A stretch of DNA of 45,555 bases, taken from assembly GCA_017631085.1 (NCBI GenBank), contig JAGBTY010000005.1, positions 1 through 45,555 on the forward strand. The letters are read 5' to 3'. Source of the DNA: Clostridia bacterium. Its GTDB lineage: Bacteria > Bacillota > Clostridia > Oscillospirales > CAG-272. Each line of letters begins with the position of its first letter. The stretch's first letter is position 1. Positions 8,415 through 17,450 of this stretch are shown here, in pieces. The notes beneath the pieces were generated by a model. The model had not been told where the DNA came from. It searched no databases and was given only the letters and a program-made list of their open reading frames with translations. Position numbers and translations under genes: made by a program.

Positions 8415-10205
8415 ATGGCAAATGAAAGAAAAGAAGTCTTTTTGACCGATATGGCAGAGGCTTTCGGCAATTCCGAGGCAATATCCGAGATAGGCTCTAT
8501 CGACAAATGGAGGTCTGTGACCTATGAGACAAACGCCTATTCGGGTGTTATGCTTGCGGCTCTCGGAGGCGCCCGTCCAGACGATATCGTCTGTGATCCT
8601 CATCTTGAGGGATGGTATAAAATATATATTTCTGTCCCCGCTAACCCCGATACAAGACTATTTATAAAGCTTAAACAGGATGATGCATTCCTTATGGTAC
8701 ACAATCAGCGTCTTAACGGTAATTTTGTTGAAGAATTTCTCTGGAGATGCGCGGATATGACAGGGGAGGCTGTAACGCTTACAAGAAGGAAGATGGCGCT
8801 TGAGACAAATTCTTATATTTCTGCTCTACGTTTTGTTCCAATGACCTATGAAGAGGTGGAGGAGTGGAAAAGAGAGGACACAAGAACAGACACTAAGCGT
8901 ATCTATACCACCGATGACATGCACAACAGACCCTATATAACCAAAACTGAGACCATCGACGACTGGATAGCCACCGTGCTTCCTTTCAGACACTCGGATG
9001 CTGAATGGTTCTCCATGGAGGACATCAGAATTTTTGATGGCGGCGTATGTCCCAACGAGCCCGACAAGCACGCATTCAGCCGTGAGGGTGATAGATGGGT
9101 GCAGAAGCAGGTAAATATGTTTGATTACGACGAGATACTTCGCCGAATAACCGAAAAAGGTCATGAGATAGGTCTTAAGATAAGTGTTTCAACCAGAATG
9201 GGAGCGTGGGGAATGATGTTCCCTTGGGATCAGTGTTATTTTGACTGCGATTTCCATGCGGAGCATCCCGAATGGAGATGCCTTGACCGTAACGGAGACG
9301 AGATAGCGGCTCTATCTTATGCTTTTGAGGGTGTTCGCAAGTTTATGATAGATTATATCGTAAACATGGCACGCTCGGGTTGTGACGCGGTAACTCTTAT
9401 CGCTCACAGAGGAATACCGTATGTTCATTACGAAAAGCCTGTTGCCGACAGATTCTTCGAGCTTTACGGCGAATATCCTTATGAGCTTCCTCTTGACGAG
9501 CAGAGACTCAATAAGTTGCATTGCGATATTATGACTGAGTTCTTCCGTGAGCTGAGAGAGGCTCTTGATGAAAACTTCGGAAAAAACAAGGTGGAGATAC
9601 ATCTCAGAGCTCAGTTCTCACTTGTCGACAACAAGTATATAGGACTTGACTGTGAACGACTTGCGGCAGAGGGACTTGTAAACGCTATCGTTTCCTATCC
9701 TCAGCGCCACCACGAGCTTATTCCCGACAGTATAAGAAAGGCAGATGATCCGTCGAGAATAGACCTTGAAAAGTATACTGAGTACGTAAACGGATACAAT
9801 GGTTCTGTTTTCCACTCCAACGACTTTGATTTCCGCGGACCATATCAGAACAGTCGTGGAGAGAACGTAGGTCCTGAGACACAGGCGGCAAGAATTGCCG
9901 AGTGGAATGCTCTTGAGGACACATACGGAGTAAAGGTATACATCGACATTCTTCCTCGTGAGATGGCAAACGCAGAGTTCAAGAGAAGGGTTCAGGAGAT
10001 ATACGATCTCGGCGCTCGACGCATAGCTCTTTGGGATACATACAGCCGTGTATGGAATCAGCCCATGTGGAATCTTGTGAGCCGTTTCGGACACAAGGAT
10101 GAGATCGCTGATATGCCTCTTTATGACACGGGATACAAGAACTTCCGCTTCCTCAAGATAGGAAATACGGTCTTTAAGCGTTATAATCCCTTGTGGGGCG
10201 GCTGA
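8415..10205 (+). CDS. Putative GH10-like (GHL) TIM-barrel protein, paralogue 2
   Basis: A 596-residue paralogue of the preceding gene, about 60 bp downstream and surely in the same operon. The ATG at 8415 is preferred over 8400 because GGAGG lies between the two. The block order is the same as in paralogue 1, and the barrel core is almost identical over long stretches (MARSGCDAVTLIAHRGIPYV, GEYPYELPLDE, NKLHCDIMT, VNAIVSYPQRH). The N-terminal domain and the segment around residues 190-240 diverge most, including an insertion near GGVCPNEPDKHAFS. Both end on the same NPxWGG motif. Two close copies with a conserved core and variable surface suggest related but different substrates, or a heteromeric enzyme. 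No signal peptide. Confidence 0.6.
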   Translation: MANERKEVFLTDMAEAFGNSEAISEIGSIDKWRSVTYETNAYSGVMLAALGGARPDDIVCDPHLEGWYKIYISVPANPDTRLFIKLKQDDAFLMVHNQRLNGNFVEEFLWRCADMTGEAVTLTRRKMALETNSYISALRFVPMTYEEVEEWKREDTRTDTKRIYTTDDMHNRPYITKTETIDDWIATVLPFRHSDAEWFSMEDIRIFDGGVCPNEPDKHAFSREGDRWVQKQVNMFDYDEILRRITEKGHEIGLKISVSTRMGAWGMMFPWDQCYFDCDFHAEHPEWRCLDRNGDEIAALSYAFEGVRKFMIDYIVNMARSGCDAVTLIAHRGIPYVHYEKPVADRFFELYGEYPYELPLDEQRLNKLHCDIMTEFFRELREALDENFGKNKVEIHLRAQFSLVDNKYIGLDCERLAAEGLVNAIVSYPQRHHELIPDSIRKADDPSRIDLEKYTEYVNGYNGSVFHSNDFDFRGPYQNSRGENVGPETQAARIAEWNALEDTYGVKVYIDILPREMANAEFKRRVQEIYDLGARRIALWDTYSRVWNQPMWNLVSRFGHKDEIADMPLYDTGYKNFRFLKIGNTVFKRYNPLWGG

Positions 10206-10263
10206 TATAAGGTAATAGTGAATATAAATATATAATAGATAATAAGTAATATGCTATAAAAAG

Positions 10264-10294
10264 AAGAGCAGAAGGGAAATTTCCTTCTGCTCTT
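10264..10294. terminator. Bidirectional terminator between GHL pair and aminotransferase operon
   Basis: A 12-bp perfect stem (AAGAGCAGAAGG / CCTTCTGCTCTT) is flanked by an A run on the left and a T-rich run on the right, between convergent transcription units. Confidence 0.85.
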
Positions 10295-10309
10295 GTTCTT
10301 TTTATTTGA

Positions 10310-11584
10310 TTATTTGCTGTGGTTAGCGATAACCGCCTTGACTCCGTCGATAACCTTTTCGATGTGAGTTTTTTCCCACGAGGGATGGAGGAAGAGTGAA
10401 ACTGTCTGGTCGCGAAGGCTCTTTGCGACGGGGCATATGACCTTCGAGTAGTCGACAGACTTAGGATCGGTATATTCTTTGGACTTGAAGGGGAACTGTG
10501 CGTTACCGAAGCCTACTCCGTCCTGATATGCCTGCTCGAGATAGCTTTCGGGCCAGAGTATTCCGCTACAGGGGATACCCATTCCGATAAGCTCCTTGAT
10601 AAAGTCTTTTGCTGTAATATTTACAACGTCAAGGTCAATAAGTATCGGATACCACCAATAAGAGTTACGACGCTCCTCAGTGTTAACGGGAATAGCCTTT
10701 ATTCCTTTGAGACCGCTGAATGCCTTGTCATACATATCCGCATACTCAAGACGGCGCTTAAGGTTCCATGAGTTGAAGCGGCGAAGCTCACAAAGACCTA
10801 TCATGGACTGCATCTCGGTCATACGGTAGTTAAAGCCTACACGGCGGTGAATGTATGGAAGCTTTTCTTCAAGTGCCAACATATTCATACGTGTGCGGAC
10901 GTCGTATCCGTGGTCACGGAAAGAACGGCATTCCCAACCGAGATCTTCGTCATTGGTGATCACCATACCTCCCTCACCGCCTGTGGTGAAGTGCTTGGAC
11001 TGACAGAAGGAATAGCATCCAACGTCTCCCACGAGTCCTACCATGGTGTCCTTGTACTTACCGCCGATACACTGTGCACAGTCCTCGACAACGTAGAGAT
11101 TGTGCTTTCTTGCGATCTCAAGTATAGCGCCCATGTCAGCGACAACACCGTAAAGGTGAACGACGACGATAGCCTTTGTTCTTTCTGTGATAAGAGCCTC
11201 GATGCATCCCGGGTCAAGTGTGTGATCCTCTGTAACGTCACCGAATACGGGGATCGCACCTGCCTGAACGACAGAGAACGATGAAGCGATAAATGTATAA
11301 GAGGGAACTATTACCTCGTCTCCGGGGCCTACTCCGAGAGCTGCGAGTGCTATATGGAGAGCTGCTGTACCGTTGGTACATGAAACGGCAACCTTTGCTC
11401 CCGCCCATTTTGCAAATTCTTCCTCAAATTCCATTCCGACCTTACCTGTCCAGTAGTTTACCTTGCCGGACTTTAATATTTTTGAAACCTCATCTGGTAC
11501 TTCGGGAGCGAACTGAGGCCAACCGGGGAAACCGATCTCCTCAACACCCGAGCCATTCATTACAAGATCTTTCTTTTCTGCCAT
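10310..11584 (-). CDS. DegT/DnrJ/EryC1/StrS family PLP-dependent aminotransferase, copy A
   Basis: A 424-residue fold-type I aminotransferase. Family members usually move an amino group onto a keto sugar or ketocyclitol. The PLP lysine is Lys197 in CQSKHFTTGGEGG. Asp168 (VVEDCAQ) should contact the pyridine nitrogen, and SCTNGTAALHIAL (from about residue 68) is the phosphate-binding turn region. AAGGAG precedes the ATG. The gene lies 24 bp downstream of a second, distinct member of the family, so they are probably co-transcribed. No nucleotide-sugar synthesis genes lie nearby, so a cell-surface sugar pathway is not supported. A substrate derived from the neighbouring glycosidases, or a cyclitol, is an inference. 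Confidence 0.88.
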   Translation of the reverse strand: MAEKKDLVMNGSGVEEIGFPGWPQFAPEVPDEVSKILKSGKVNYWTGKVGMEFEEEFAKWAGAKVAVSCTNGTAALHIALAALGVGPGDEVIVPSYTFIASSFSVVQAGAIPVFGDVTEDHTLDPGCIEALITERTKAIVVVHLYGVVADMGAILEIARKHNLYVVEDCAQCIGGKYKDTMVGLVGDVGCYSFCQSKHFTTGGEGGMVITNDEDLGWECRSFRDHGYDVRTRMNMLALEEKLPYIHRRVGFNYRMTEMQSMIGLCELRRFNSWNLKRRLEYADMYDKAFSGLKGIKAIPVNTEERRNSYWWYPILIDLDVVNITAKDFIKELIGMGIPCSGILWPESYLEQAYQDGVGFGNAQFPFKSKEYTDPKSVDYSKVICPVAKSLRDQTVSLFLHPSWEKTHIEKVIDGVKAVIANHSK

Positions 11585-11608
11585 GATATTTTCTCCTTAA
11601 TTTATGTT

Positions 11609-12919
11609 TTATATTCCTGCCTGCATTTCCTTTACCGACTCAAGAACAGCGTCAGCCATATATTCGATCTGTTCCTTGGAAAGTCCGTAGAGGGGCAGGT
11701 GTGTGAATCTCTTATAGAATGCTTCTTCACAGTTGGGGCATGTCTTTGCGATCTCGTCGGAATCGTAGCCCATATCCTGAACTATCTTGAATCTGTAGAG
11801 AGGACCGAAGTGAGCTATCTGGGTTACGCCCTTTTCTTCAAGCTTCTTCTTGAGCACCTGAACGTCACCGCCCGCCTTTGCGGGATCTATCTGAAGCAGG
11901 TAGAGGTGATACGTAGGCTTTATATCCTCGCTGTCAAGAAGCTGGGGGATAATTGCGTCATTTTCTTCAAATCTCTTTGTGAGGTATTCTGCAGCCTCGC
12001 GTCTGATCTTTATGATCTCCTCGTTACGAGATATCTGAAGTGTAAGTCCGAGTCCCTGAATTTCGGTCGTGGAGGAATTTCCGGGAACAAAGGGATGCTC
12101 TTTTCCGGGTATCGGGGTGATATTATAGAGCCAATCCTTTATTGGACATGAGAAATCAAGTCCGAGGAAGCGAGCTCTCTTCATGTGAGGGGTGTAACCG
12201 GGGATGGATGTGCAAAGGATACCGCCCTCACCGAAAGAGGTGATGTTTTTTACTTCGTGCATGGAAAAAGCACCGAAGTCACCGATAGTACCGATCATTC
12301 TGCCTTTATACATTGCACCGAAAGCGTGAGCTGCGTCCTCGAGAACGACGATATCATGCTTCTTTGCAAGTTCGAGAATGGGATCAAGGTCAACGGGATA
12401 GCCGCCGATATGCACGGGAACTATCATTTTTGTCTTGGGGGTTATCTTTCTTGCCACGTCGGCGGGATCCATATTGATAGTTCTGGGATCTACGTCGGCA
12501 AATACGAGCTTACATCCGATGGCAAGAGGGTATGCCATTGTTGCGACGAAAGTTATAGCGGGAACGATGACCTCGTCGCCTTCCTTAAGATTTGCATACT
12601 TATAAGCTATCTCGAATCCTGCGGTAGCGTTTGTAACAAAGGTTGCGGAATCGGTCTTAAGATAATCGCAGCACGCAGCCTCCGCTTGTTCTACTCGGCT
12701 TCCGAGAGAGAGCTTTCCGGGAGGGGAGGCAAGAGGCTCAAGCTTCTTTACCTGCTTCCATACGGCTTCAAGGGCGTCGTCATATTCCTTTCCCTCACCC
12801 TGCATAAGAAATCTGATTATTTCCATAAGGTCGTGAACATTGTAGTTTTCGCCTACCGCAGCCCACGGTACTTTGGTTGCACCCGTATTATAACGGAAAT
12901 CGGTGGTTTGTTTTGCCAT
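11609..12919 (-). CDS. DegT/DnrJ/EryC1/StrS family PLP-dependent aminotransferase, copy B
   Basis: A 436-residue member of the same superfamily and the first gene of the pair. It carries an N-terminal extension (about residues 1-70) relative to copy A. Lys224 in SMHEVKNITSFGEGG is the predicted Schiff-base lysine and Asp195 (VVLEDAAHAFG) the pyridine-nitrogen ligand. The phosphate-binding region reads VTNATAGFEIAY, where copy A has the more usual SCTNGTAALHIA. AAAGGAG precedes the ATG. The two copies are too different to be a recent duplication and are likely to act on different substrates or as a heterodimer. A 244-bp AT-rich region separates it from the divergent AraC gene, which may regulate it. 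Confidence 0.87.
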   Translation of the reverse strand: MAKQTTDFRYNTGATKVPWAAVGENYNVHDLMEIIRFLMQGEGKEYDDALEAVWKQVKKLEPLASPPGKLSLGSRVEQAEAACCDYLKTDSATFVTNATAGFEIAYKYANLKEGDEVIVPAITFVATMAYPLAIGCKLVFADVDPRTINMDPADVARKITPKTKMIVPVHIGGYPVDLDPILELAKKHDIVVLEDAAHAFGAMYKGRMIGTIGDFGAFSMHEVKNITSFGEGGILCTSIPGYTPHMKRARFLGLDFSCPIKDWLYNITPIPGKEHPFVPGNSSTTEIQGLGLTLQISRNEEIIKIRREAAEYLTKRFEENDAIIPQLLDSEDIKPTYHLYLLQIDPAKAGGDVQVLKKKLEEKGVTQIAHFGPLYRFKIVQDMGYDSDEIAKTCPNCEEAFYKRFTHLPLYGLSKEQIEYMADAVLESVKEMQAGI

Positions 12920-13163
12920 AACAATTCTCCTTTTTTATGTATATAAATTTAACACTAAGTACAGAAAAGCTTTTTTTATGATTTGATAATAAAAGAAGCG
13001 AGCACTAGTTTTGTTGATAAAGAATGAATAATTTATAATCTTTTAATAAATTTATTATAATTTATTGATTTTCTCTATAACATATGATACAATATTTTTA
13101 TAAGAATGTATTTATCCTACCGCACTATTTATTTATCATTTTGTTCGCAAAGAGGTTTTTGCC
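12920..13163. promoter_or_regulatory. Divergent AT-rich control region between aminotransferase operon and araC-type gene
   Basis: No gene is seen. On the plus strand TTGATT (13065-13070) and TACAAT (13088-13093) are spaced 17 bp and suit the AraC-type gene. Several TATAAT-like boxes occur on the minus strand but none has a good -35. AraC-family regulators often bind such divergent regions; no operator could be defined by eye. Confidence 0.5.
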
Positions 13164-14045
13164 ATGGCTTTTGAATTGAAACGCATAAAAAGGGAGATAG
13201 AGATAGAGGGATTTCACAGTATCTATTATTTTGAATTTGATAAATATTTTTCTCACGTACCTGAAAAGCATGATTTTTGGGAGATGATATACATTGATTC
13301 GGGGGAGATAGACGCGATAACCAACGGCCTTGGCGAAACTGTATCGCAAGGTCAGGTGTTGTTTCATAAGCCTAACGAGCTTCACGCTCACATATCTAAC
13401 GGCAAGGTTTCCAACAATATGCTTGTCATTTCCTTCACGTCGAAAAGTCCCGCAATGTATTTTTTTGACAGAAAGCTATTTACTCTTGATAAAACGCAAA
13501 AAACACTTCTTACTTTATTTATGAAGGAAGCCAAAATAGCACTTGGAAAGATATCGGGGGAATATTCAAATAAGAATCCCATCGACTTTACAAAAGCCCC
13601 ATTCGGCTCTACTCAGCTACTTGAATGTTATTTTGTCGAGTTTTTGCTGACACTTGAACGCAGTAATGCGGACTCGGTAGTAAAGGTTACGAGAACAGAG
13701 AGTACACTTGAACAGGGGCAAAGCTCTATTGCCGAGCTTATGATAGATTATATGAAAGCTCACATTTGTGAAAATGTGACTCTGATGGATCTGTGTCAGA
13801 AATTCTATATGGGAAAGACGCAGCTTTGTACAATTTTCGGTAATTACGTAGGCATAAGTCCAATAGAATATTTTCTCGACCTGAAGTTCAAGGAAGCTAA
13901 AAGATTATTGCGGGAGGAAAAGTTTTCTATAAGCAAAATTTCCGATACATTGGGATATTCTTCTATTCACGCATTTTCCCGTTCCTTTAAAAATTCAACG
14001 GGAGTATCACCCAGCGAATATCGAAAAAGGTTAAACAGGGAATAA
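13164..14045 (+). CDS. AraC-family transcriptional regulator
   Basis: A 293-residue regulator with an N-terminal cupin-like sensor domain (about 15-110; HDFWEMIYIDSGE and GQVLFHKPNELHAH fit the AraC ligand-binding barrel). The C-terminal AraC DNA-binding domain (about 195-290) has two helix-turn-helix units. The second carries the signature around SKISDTLGYSSIHAFSRSFKNSTGVSPSEYR. AAAGAGG precedes the ATG. Transcribed away from the aminotransferase pair and beside GH10-like and GH2 genes, it probably responds to a sugar. The inducer and targets are unknown. An intrinsic terminator follows immediately. Confidence 0.9.
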   Translation: MAFELKRIKREIEIEGFHSIYYFEFDKYFSHVPEKHDFWEMIYIDSGEIDAITNGLGETVSQGQVLFHKPNELHAHISNGKVSNNMLVISFTSKSPAMYFFDRKLFTLDKTQKTLLTLFMKEAKIALGKISGEYSNKNPIDFTKAPFGSTQLLECYFVEFLLTLERSNADSVVKVTRTESTLEQGQSSIAELMIDYMKAHICENVTLMDLCQKFYMGKTQLCTIFGNYVGISPIEYFLDLKFKEAKRLLREEKFSISKISDTLGYSSIHAFSRSFKNSTGVSPSEYRKRLNRE

Positions 14046-14051
14046 ATAATA

Positions 14052-14085
14052 AAAAAGGAACAGATGCGAATATCTGTTCCTTTTT
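14052..14085. terminator. Terminator between the AraC-type gene and the CofE-like gene
   Basis: A 14-bp stem (AAAAAGGAACAGAT / ATCTGTTCCTTTTT) with a 6-base loop has A and T runs on both sides, so it can serve both convergent genes. Confidence 0.9.
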
Positions 14086-14097
14086 ACATAATTTAGA

Positions 14098-15291
14098 TCA
14101 TTCGGTTGTATAGTTATCGAAATAACCCTGAATGAAGACGATAGGTGTACCCTTGTCTCCAGAACCGGAAGTTAGGTCGCAAAGCGAACCGATAAGGTCT
14201 GTAAGACGTCTGGGTGTCGTACCCTCGGACTGCATGTTTCCTACAAGGTTACCGTCCTTTTCGTGTATCTTTTCCTTAATTGCTTCCTTAAGAGCATCTC
14301 CTGAAAGGTCAGCGAAATCATTATCTGCAAGATACTTGAGCTTAAGCTCGTTGGGAGTGCCCTCAAGTCCCTTGGTATAAGCGGGAGAAACGACCGGGTC
14401 TGCAAGCTCCCAGATCTTTCCGATAGGATCCTTGAAAGCTCCGTCACCGTATACCATGACCTCAACGTTTTTGCCTGTGGCATTGAATATTTTCTTCTGA
14501 ATATCGTCAACTATGGGCTGGCAGTCTCTGGGGAAGAGCTTTACTTGACTCTCGGTTGCCTTGTTAGAACCAAGAAGACCGTAATCTGCGTTATATCCGC
14601 TTCCATTTACGGGAGCATTGAGTATTTCGTCAAGTCCGAATACGCGATCAGCGCCTGCTGCCTTAAGAATACGCTTTGTGCGGAAGCGAGTGTGAATGTC
14701 GCAGCAAATAACGTTCTTTGTATAGGGAAGTATAGCTTTTGCGTCGTTTGCGAATACGATTTCGGGTTCTGCACCGCTTTCGCGGATAAGAGTTTCATAG
14801 TATTCAACGTAATCAATACCTGTAAAGGTGTGCTTCTCATATCCGAAAAGCTCACGGTATTTTGCAAGTGTCAAAACATCGCTATAGGGGTTAACACCCT
14901 TCTCGTCTACAGCATCGAGAGAGATAAGATGATTTCCCACCTCGTCGGAAGGATAGGAGAGCATAAGAACGACCTTCTTGGCTCCTTTAGCTATACCGCG
15001 AAGACAGATAGCGAAACGGTTACGGCTGAGAATTGGGAAAATAACTCCAACCGTCTCTCCGCCAAGCTTTGCTTTTACGTCCTCGGCGATATCGTCAACT
15101 GTCGCGTAGTTACCTTGAGCACGGGCAACGATAGCTTCGGTCATTGCAATAATGTCACGGTCTTTTATCTCGAATCCGTCTTCCTTTGCTGCCTCAAGAA
15201 TACAATCGGAAACGATATCAACGATATTGTCACCGTTTCTGATAATAGGGGCTCTTATTCCACGGGAAATTGTACCAACCATACGGCTCAT
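14098..15291 (-). CDS. CofE-like (F420-0:gamma-glutamyl ligase family) protein
   Basis: A 397-residue protein of the coenzyme F420-0:L-glutamate ligase fold. The ATG at 15291 is chosen because AAGGAG lies 9 bases upstream; the in-frame TTG at 15300 abuts that site. Family-like blocks include GTISRGIRAPIIRNGDNIVDIV near the N-terminus, DRDIIAMTEAIVARAQGNY, and LSRNRFAICLRGIA. At roughly 400 residues it is longer than archaeal CofE (about 250), with an extra C-terminal half containing VMVYGDGAFKDPIGKIWEL. No other F420 biosynthesis genes are present and Clostridia of this type are not expected to make F420. A different acid-amino acid ligation is therefore plausible. A good promoter lies upstream (15354-15382). 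Confidence 0.7.
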   Translation of the reverse strand: MSRMVGTISRGIRAPIIRNGDNIVDIVSDCILEAAKEDGFEIKDRDIIAMTEAIVARAQGNYATVDDIAEDVKAKLGGETVGVIFPILSRNRFAICLRGIAKGAKKVVLMLSYPSDEVGNHLISLDAVDEKGVNPYSDVLTLAKYRELFGYEKHTFTGIDYVEYYETLIRESGAEPEIVFANDAKAILPYTKNVICCDIHTRFRTKRILKAAGADRVFGLDEILNAPVNGSGYNADYGLLGSNKATESQVKLFPRDCQPIVDDIQKKIFNATGKNVEVMVYGDGAFKDPIGKIWELADPVVSPAYTKGLEGTPNELKLKYLADNDFADLSGDALKEAIKEKIHEKDGNLVGNMQSEGTTPRRLTDLIGSLCDLTSGSGDKGTPIVFIQGYFDNYTTE

Positions 15292-15353
15292 AATAAACAA
15301 CTCCTTACTTCGTCCATTTTTAAAAATGGAGATTTACAAATTTTCCACCCATT

Positions 15354-15382
15354 AGTATATCAAAAAAATGCGTGTTTGTAAA
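15354..15382 (-). promoter_or_regulatory. Promoter of the CofE-like gene
   Basis: On the minus strand TTTACA (15377-15382) and TATACT (15354-15359) are spaced 17 bp, about 60 bp before the start codon. Confidence 0.65.
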
Positions 15383-15429
15383 GTAGTATTTGCAAAAATA
15401 ATTATATTTTTTTAAAAAATTAAAAATAC

Positions 15430-15458
15430 TTGACGAAAAATATTTTAAATGCTATAAT
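15430..15458 (+). promoter_or_regulatory. Promoter of the GH2 glycosidase gene
   Basis: TTGACG (15430-15435) and TATAAT (15453-15458) are spaced 17 bp, about 47 bp before the start codon. Confidence 0.8.
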
Positions 15459-15505
15459 TGACAAGTAGCAGAACGCTGCAAAAACAAGGAAAAACAGGAG
15501 ATTTT

Positions 15506-17251
15506 ATGAAAATAATGAGATGTGAGCATCCACGTCCCGATGCTCTTCGCGTTGCGTGGATAAACCTTAACGGAGAATGGGATTTCGAGATAGACAACGC
15601 TTTAGTAGGCATTGATTCGCATTATGAAAAAAGAGATTCATTTAGCGGTAAGATAAACGTGCCGTTCTGTCCTGAAAGTAAGCTTTCTGGTGTGGGAAAT
15701 ACCGACTTTATGAATGGCGTATGGTACAGAAGAAATATTGATATTCCTACGGAATGGTGCGGAAAGAGAGTTCTTCTTCATTTCGAGGCATCTGACTATG
15801 AGACCGCTGTTTTCGTAAATGGTAAAACGGTTGGAATCCACAGAGGCGGATACACGCCATTTTGCTTTGACATCACCGATAAGCTTGAAAATAGCGGAAA
15901 CTACGTAACGGTATTTGCAAAGGACGATGTCCGCTCTCCGGAGCAGGTATCCGGAAAGCAGAGCGAGAAGTTAGGTTCTTTCGGTTGCTTTTATACAAGA
16001 ACCACAGGAATCTGGCAGACGGTTTGGCTTGAAGCAGTAGATGCTTGCTACATAGAAAGATATGAGGCAGTAGCTGACACGGAAAACACCGCTGTTACCT
16101 TCTCTCTTGAAACATCTGAGATGGCATACGGAGCAGATGCAGAAGCAAAGGTCTACTTCGACGGTAGGCTCGTTGGAGAAGCAAAGACAAAGATTTTTGA
16201 CAGAGCAGTGAAATTTACTGTATCTCTTTCCGAGAAGCATCTTTGGGATATCGGCGAGGGCAACCTTTACGACGTGGTATTTGAGCTTTCGATGGGCGGA
16301 GAGAAGAAGGATACTCTTAAAGGATATTTTGGTCTCCGTGACGTAAGACTTACCAAAGAGGGCTTTTATCTTAACGGCAGACGTATATATGGAAGATTTG
16401 TTCTCGATCAGGGCTTTTATCCCGACGGAATATATACCGCTCCCTCTGACGAGGCATTGGTATTTGATATTGAAGCATCAATGAAGCTCGGCTTTAACGG
16501 AGCAAGACTTCACCAAAAGGTATTCGAGGCGCGTTTCCTCTACCATGCCGACAGACTTGGATATATGGTATGGGACGAGACAGGAAACTGGGGTTGGGAC
16601 CACACCCAAAACACCAACATTTATAATTTCCTTCCCGAATGGATAGAGGAAATGAAGAGAGATATGTCTCACCCGTCGCTTATAGGCTGGTGTCCCTTTA
16701 ACGAAACATGGGATAAGGAAGACGGGAGACGTCAGTCAAATCAAATGCTTGATCTTGTTTTTGATGTAACGAGGGCAATTGACCCAACGAGACCTATTGT
16801 TGGAAACAGCGGATCTTATCCTTGCAAGAGTGATGTGCATGACGTTCACGACTATGAGCAGGATCCCGAGAAATTCGGAGAATATTATTCTCACATCAAA
16901 GAGGGAGTTGTAAAATGCCAGCTTTACCGTGTAAATCCCAGAAGACAGGTATTTGATACCTCCAAGAATGTATTCGTCAGCGAATACGGCGGTATCAAGT
17001 GGGTGGTAGGAGAGGACGCATCCGCTTGGGGATACGGAGATAGCGTAAAGAGCGAGGAGGAGTTTATCGCCCGTCTCAAGGGACTTACCGACGTTCTCCT
17101 TGACAGTGAGGATATCTTCGCTTATTGCTATACCCAGCTCACAGATGTCGAGCAGGAGCAGAACGGACTTCTCACCTATGACAGAAAATTCAAGTTCCCG
17201 CCCGAAGTTATATACGACATAATGGCTCGTAAGGCTGCTTGCGAGGAATAA
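15506..17251 (+). CDS. Glycoside hydrolase family 2 enzyme
   Basis: A 581-residue retaining beta-glycosidase of family GH2. The ATG at 15506 has AGGAG just upstream, while the longer frame from 15458 does not. Three GH2 parts are visible. The N-terminal jelly-roll sugar-binding domain (about 1-170) contains WYRRNIDIP and VFVNGKTVGIHRGGYTPF. An Ig-like middle domain covers about 180-275. The TIM barrel carries the predicted acid/base Glu400 in CPFNETWD and the nucleophile Glu493 in VSEYGG. It lacks a signal peptide, so it acts on imported or intracellular substrates. The sequence does not separate galactosidase, glucuronidase and mannosidase. It is shorter than LacZ and lacks the C-terminal domains of larger members. 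Confidence 0.9.
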   Translation: MKIMRCEHPRPDALRVAWINLNGEWDFEIDNALVGIDSHYEKRDSFSGKINVPFCPESKLSGVGNTDFMNGVWYRRNIDIPTEWCGKRVLLHFEASDYETAVFVNGKTVGIHRGGYTPFCFDITDKLENSGNYVTVFAKDDVRSPEQVSGKQSEKLGSFGCFYTRTTGIWQTVWLEAVDACYIERYEAVADTENTAVTFSLETSEMAYGADAEAKVYFDGRLVGEAKTKIFDRAVKFTVSLSEKHLWDIGEGNLYDVVFELSMGGEKKDTLKGYFGLRDVRLTKEGFYLNGRRIYGRFVLDQGFYPDGIYTAPSDEALVFDIEASMKLGFNGARLHQKVFEARFLYHADRLGYMVWDETGNWGWDHTQNTNIYNFLPEWIEEMKRDMSHPSLIGWCPFNETWDKEDGRRQSNQMLDLVFDVTRAIDPTRPIVGNSGSYPCKSDVHDVHDYEQDPEKFGEYYSHIKEGVVKCQLYRVNPRRQVFDTSKNVFVSEYGGIKWVVGEDASAWGYGDSVKSEEEFIARLKGLTDVLLDSEDIFAYCYTQLTDVEQEQNGLLTYDRKFKFPPEVIYDIMARKAACEE

Positions 17252-17271
17252 AATTTTAATAAGAGTGTATA

Positions 17272-17310
17272 AAACAGCGTAGCCGCGGAATTTCCGCGGC
17301 TACGCTGTTT
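17272..17310 (+). terminator. Strong hairpin after the GH2 gene
   Basis: A near-perfect inverted repeat (AAACAGCGTAGCCGCGG / CCGCGGCTACGCTGTTT) lies about 20 bases after the stop. The T run is short, but stem strength and position favour termination. Confidence 0.7.
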
Positions 17311-17385
17311 AGGGAAACTTGGAAAATTTCTTGTTTTATTAAAATTTGTATTAGAGGTCTAATCATGAAAGTAAACTAACTATAA

Positions 17386-17450
17386 GCCTTCTCCAGTGGG
17401 AGAAGGTGGATTGACGAGGCATGTCTGCCGATGTCAAGACGGATGAGGTG
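17386..17450. repeat. REP-like repeat, left copy flanking DUF559 gene A
   Basis: A structured repeat. Hairpin 1 is CCTTCTCC/GGAGAAGG (17387-17394 and 17399-17406). Hairpin 2 is TTGAC..GTCAA enclosing GGCA/TGCC (17411-17437). It ends GGATGAGGTG. The stop codon of the DUF559 gene (17451-17453 on the plus strand) touches it directly. The same architecture recurs inverted at 17829-17877. I see no other copy in the window. Confidence 0.8.

Noticed and set aside
10310-12919. Cell-surface sugar (O-antigen or S-layer glycan) biosynthesis cluster suggested by the DegT pair
   Set aside because: No nucleotidyltransferase, dehydratase, epimerase or glycosyltransferase genes are nearby; the neighbours are glycosidases and a regulator.
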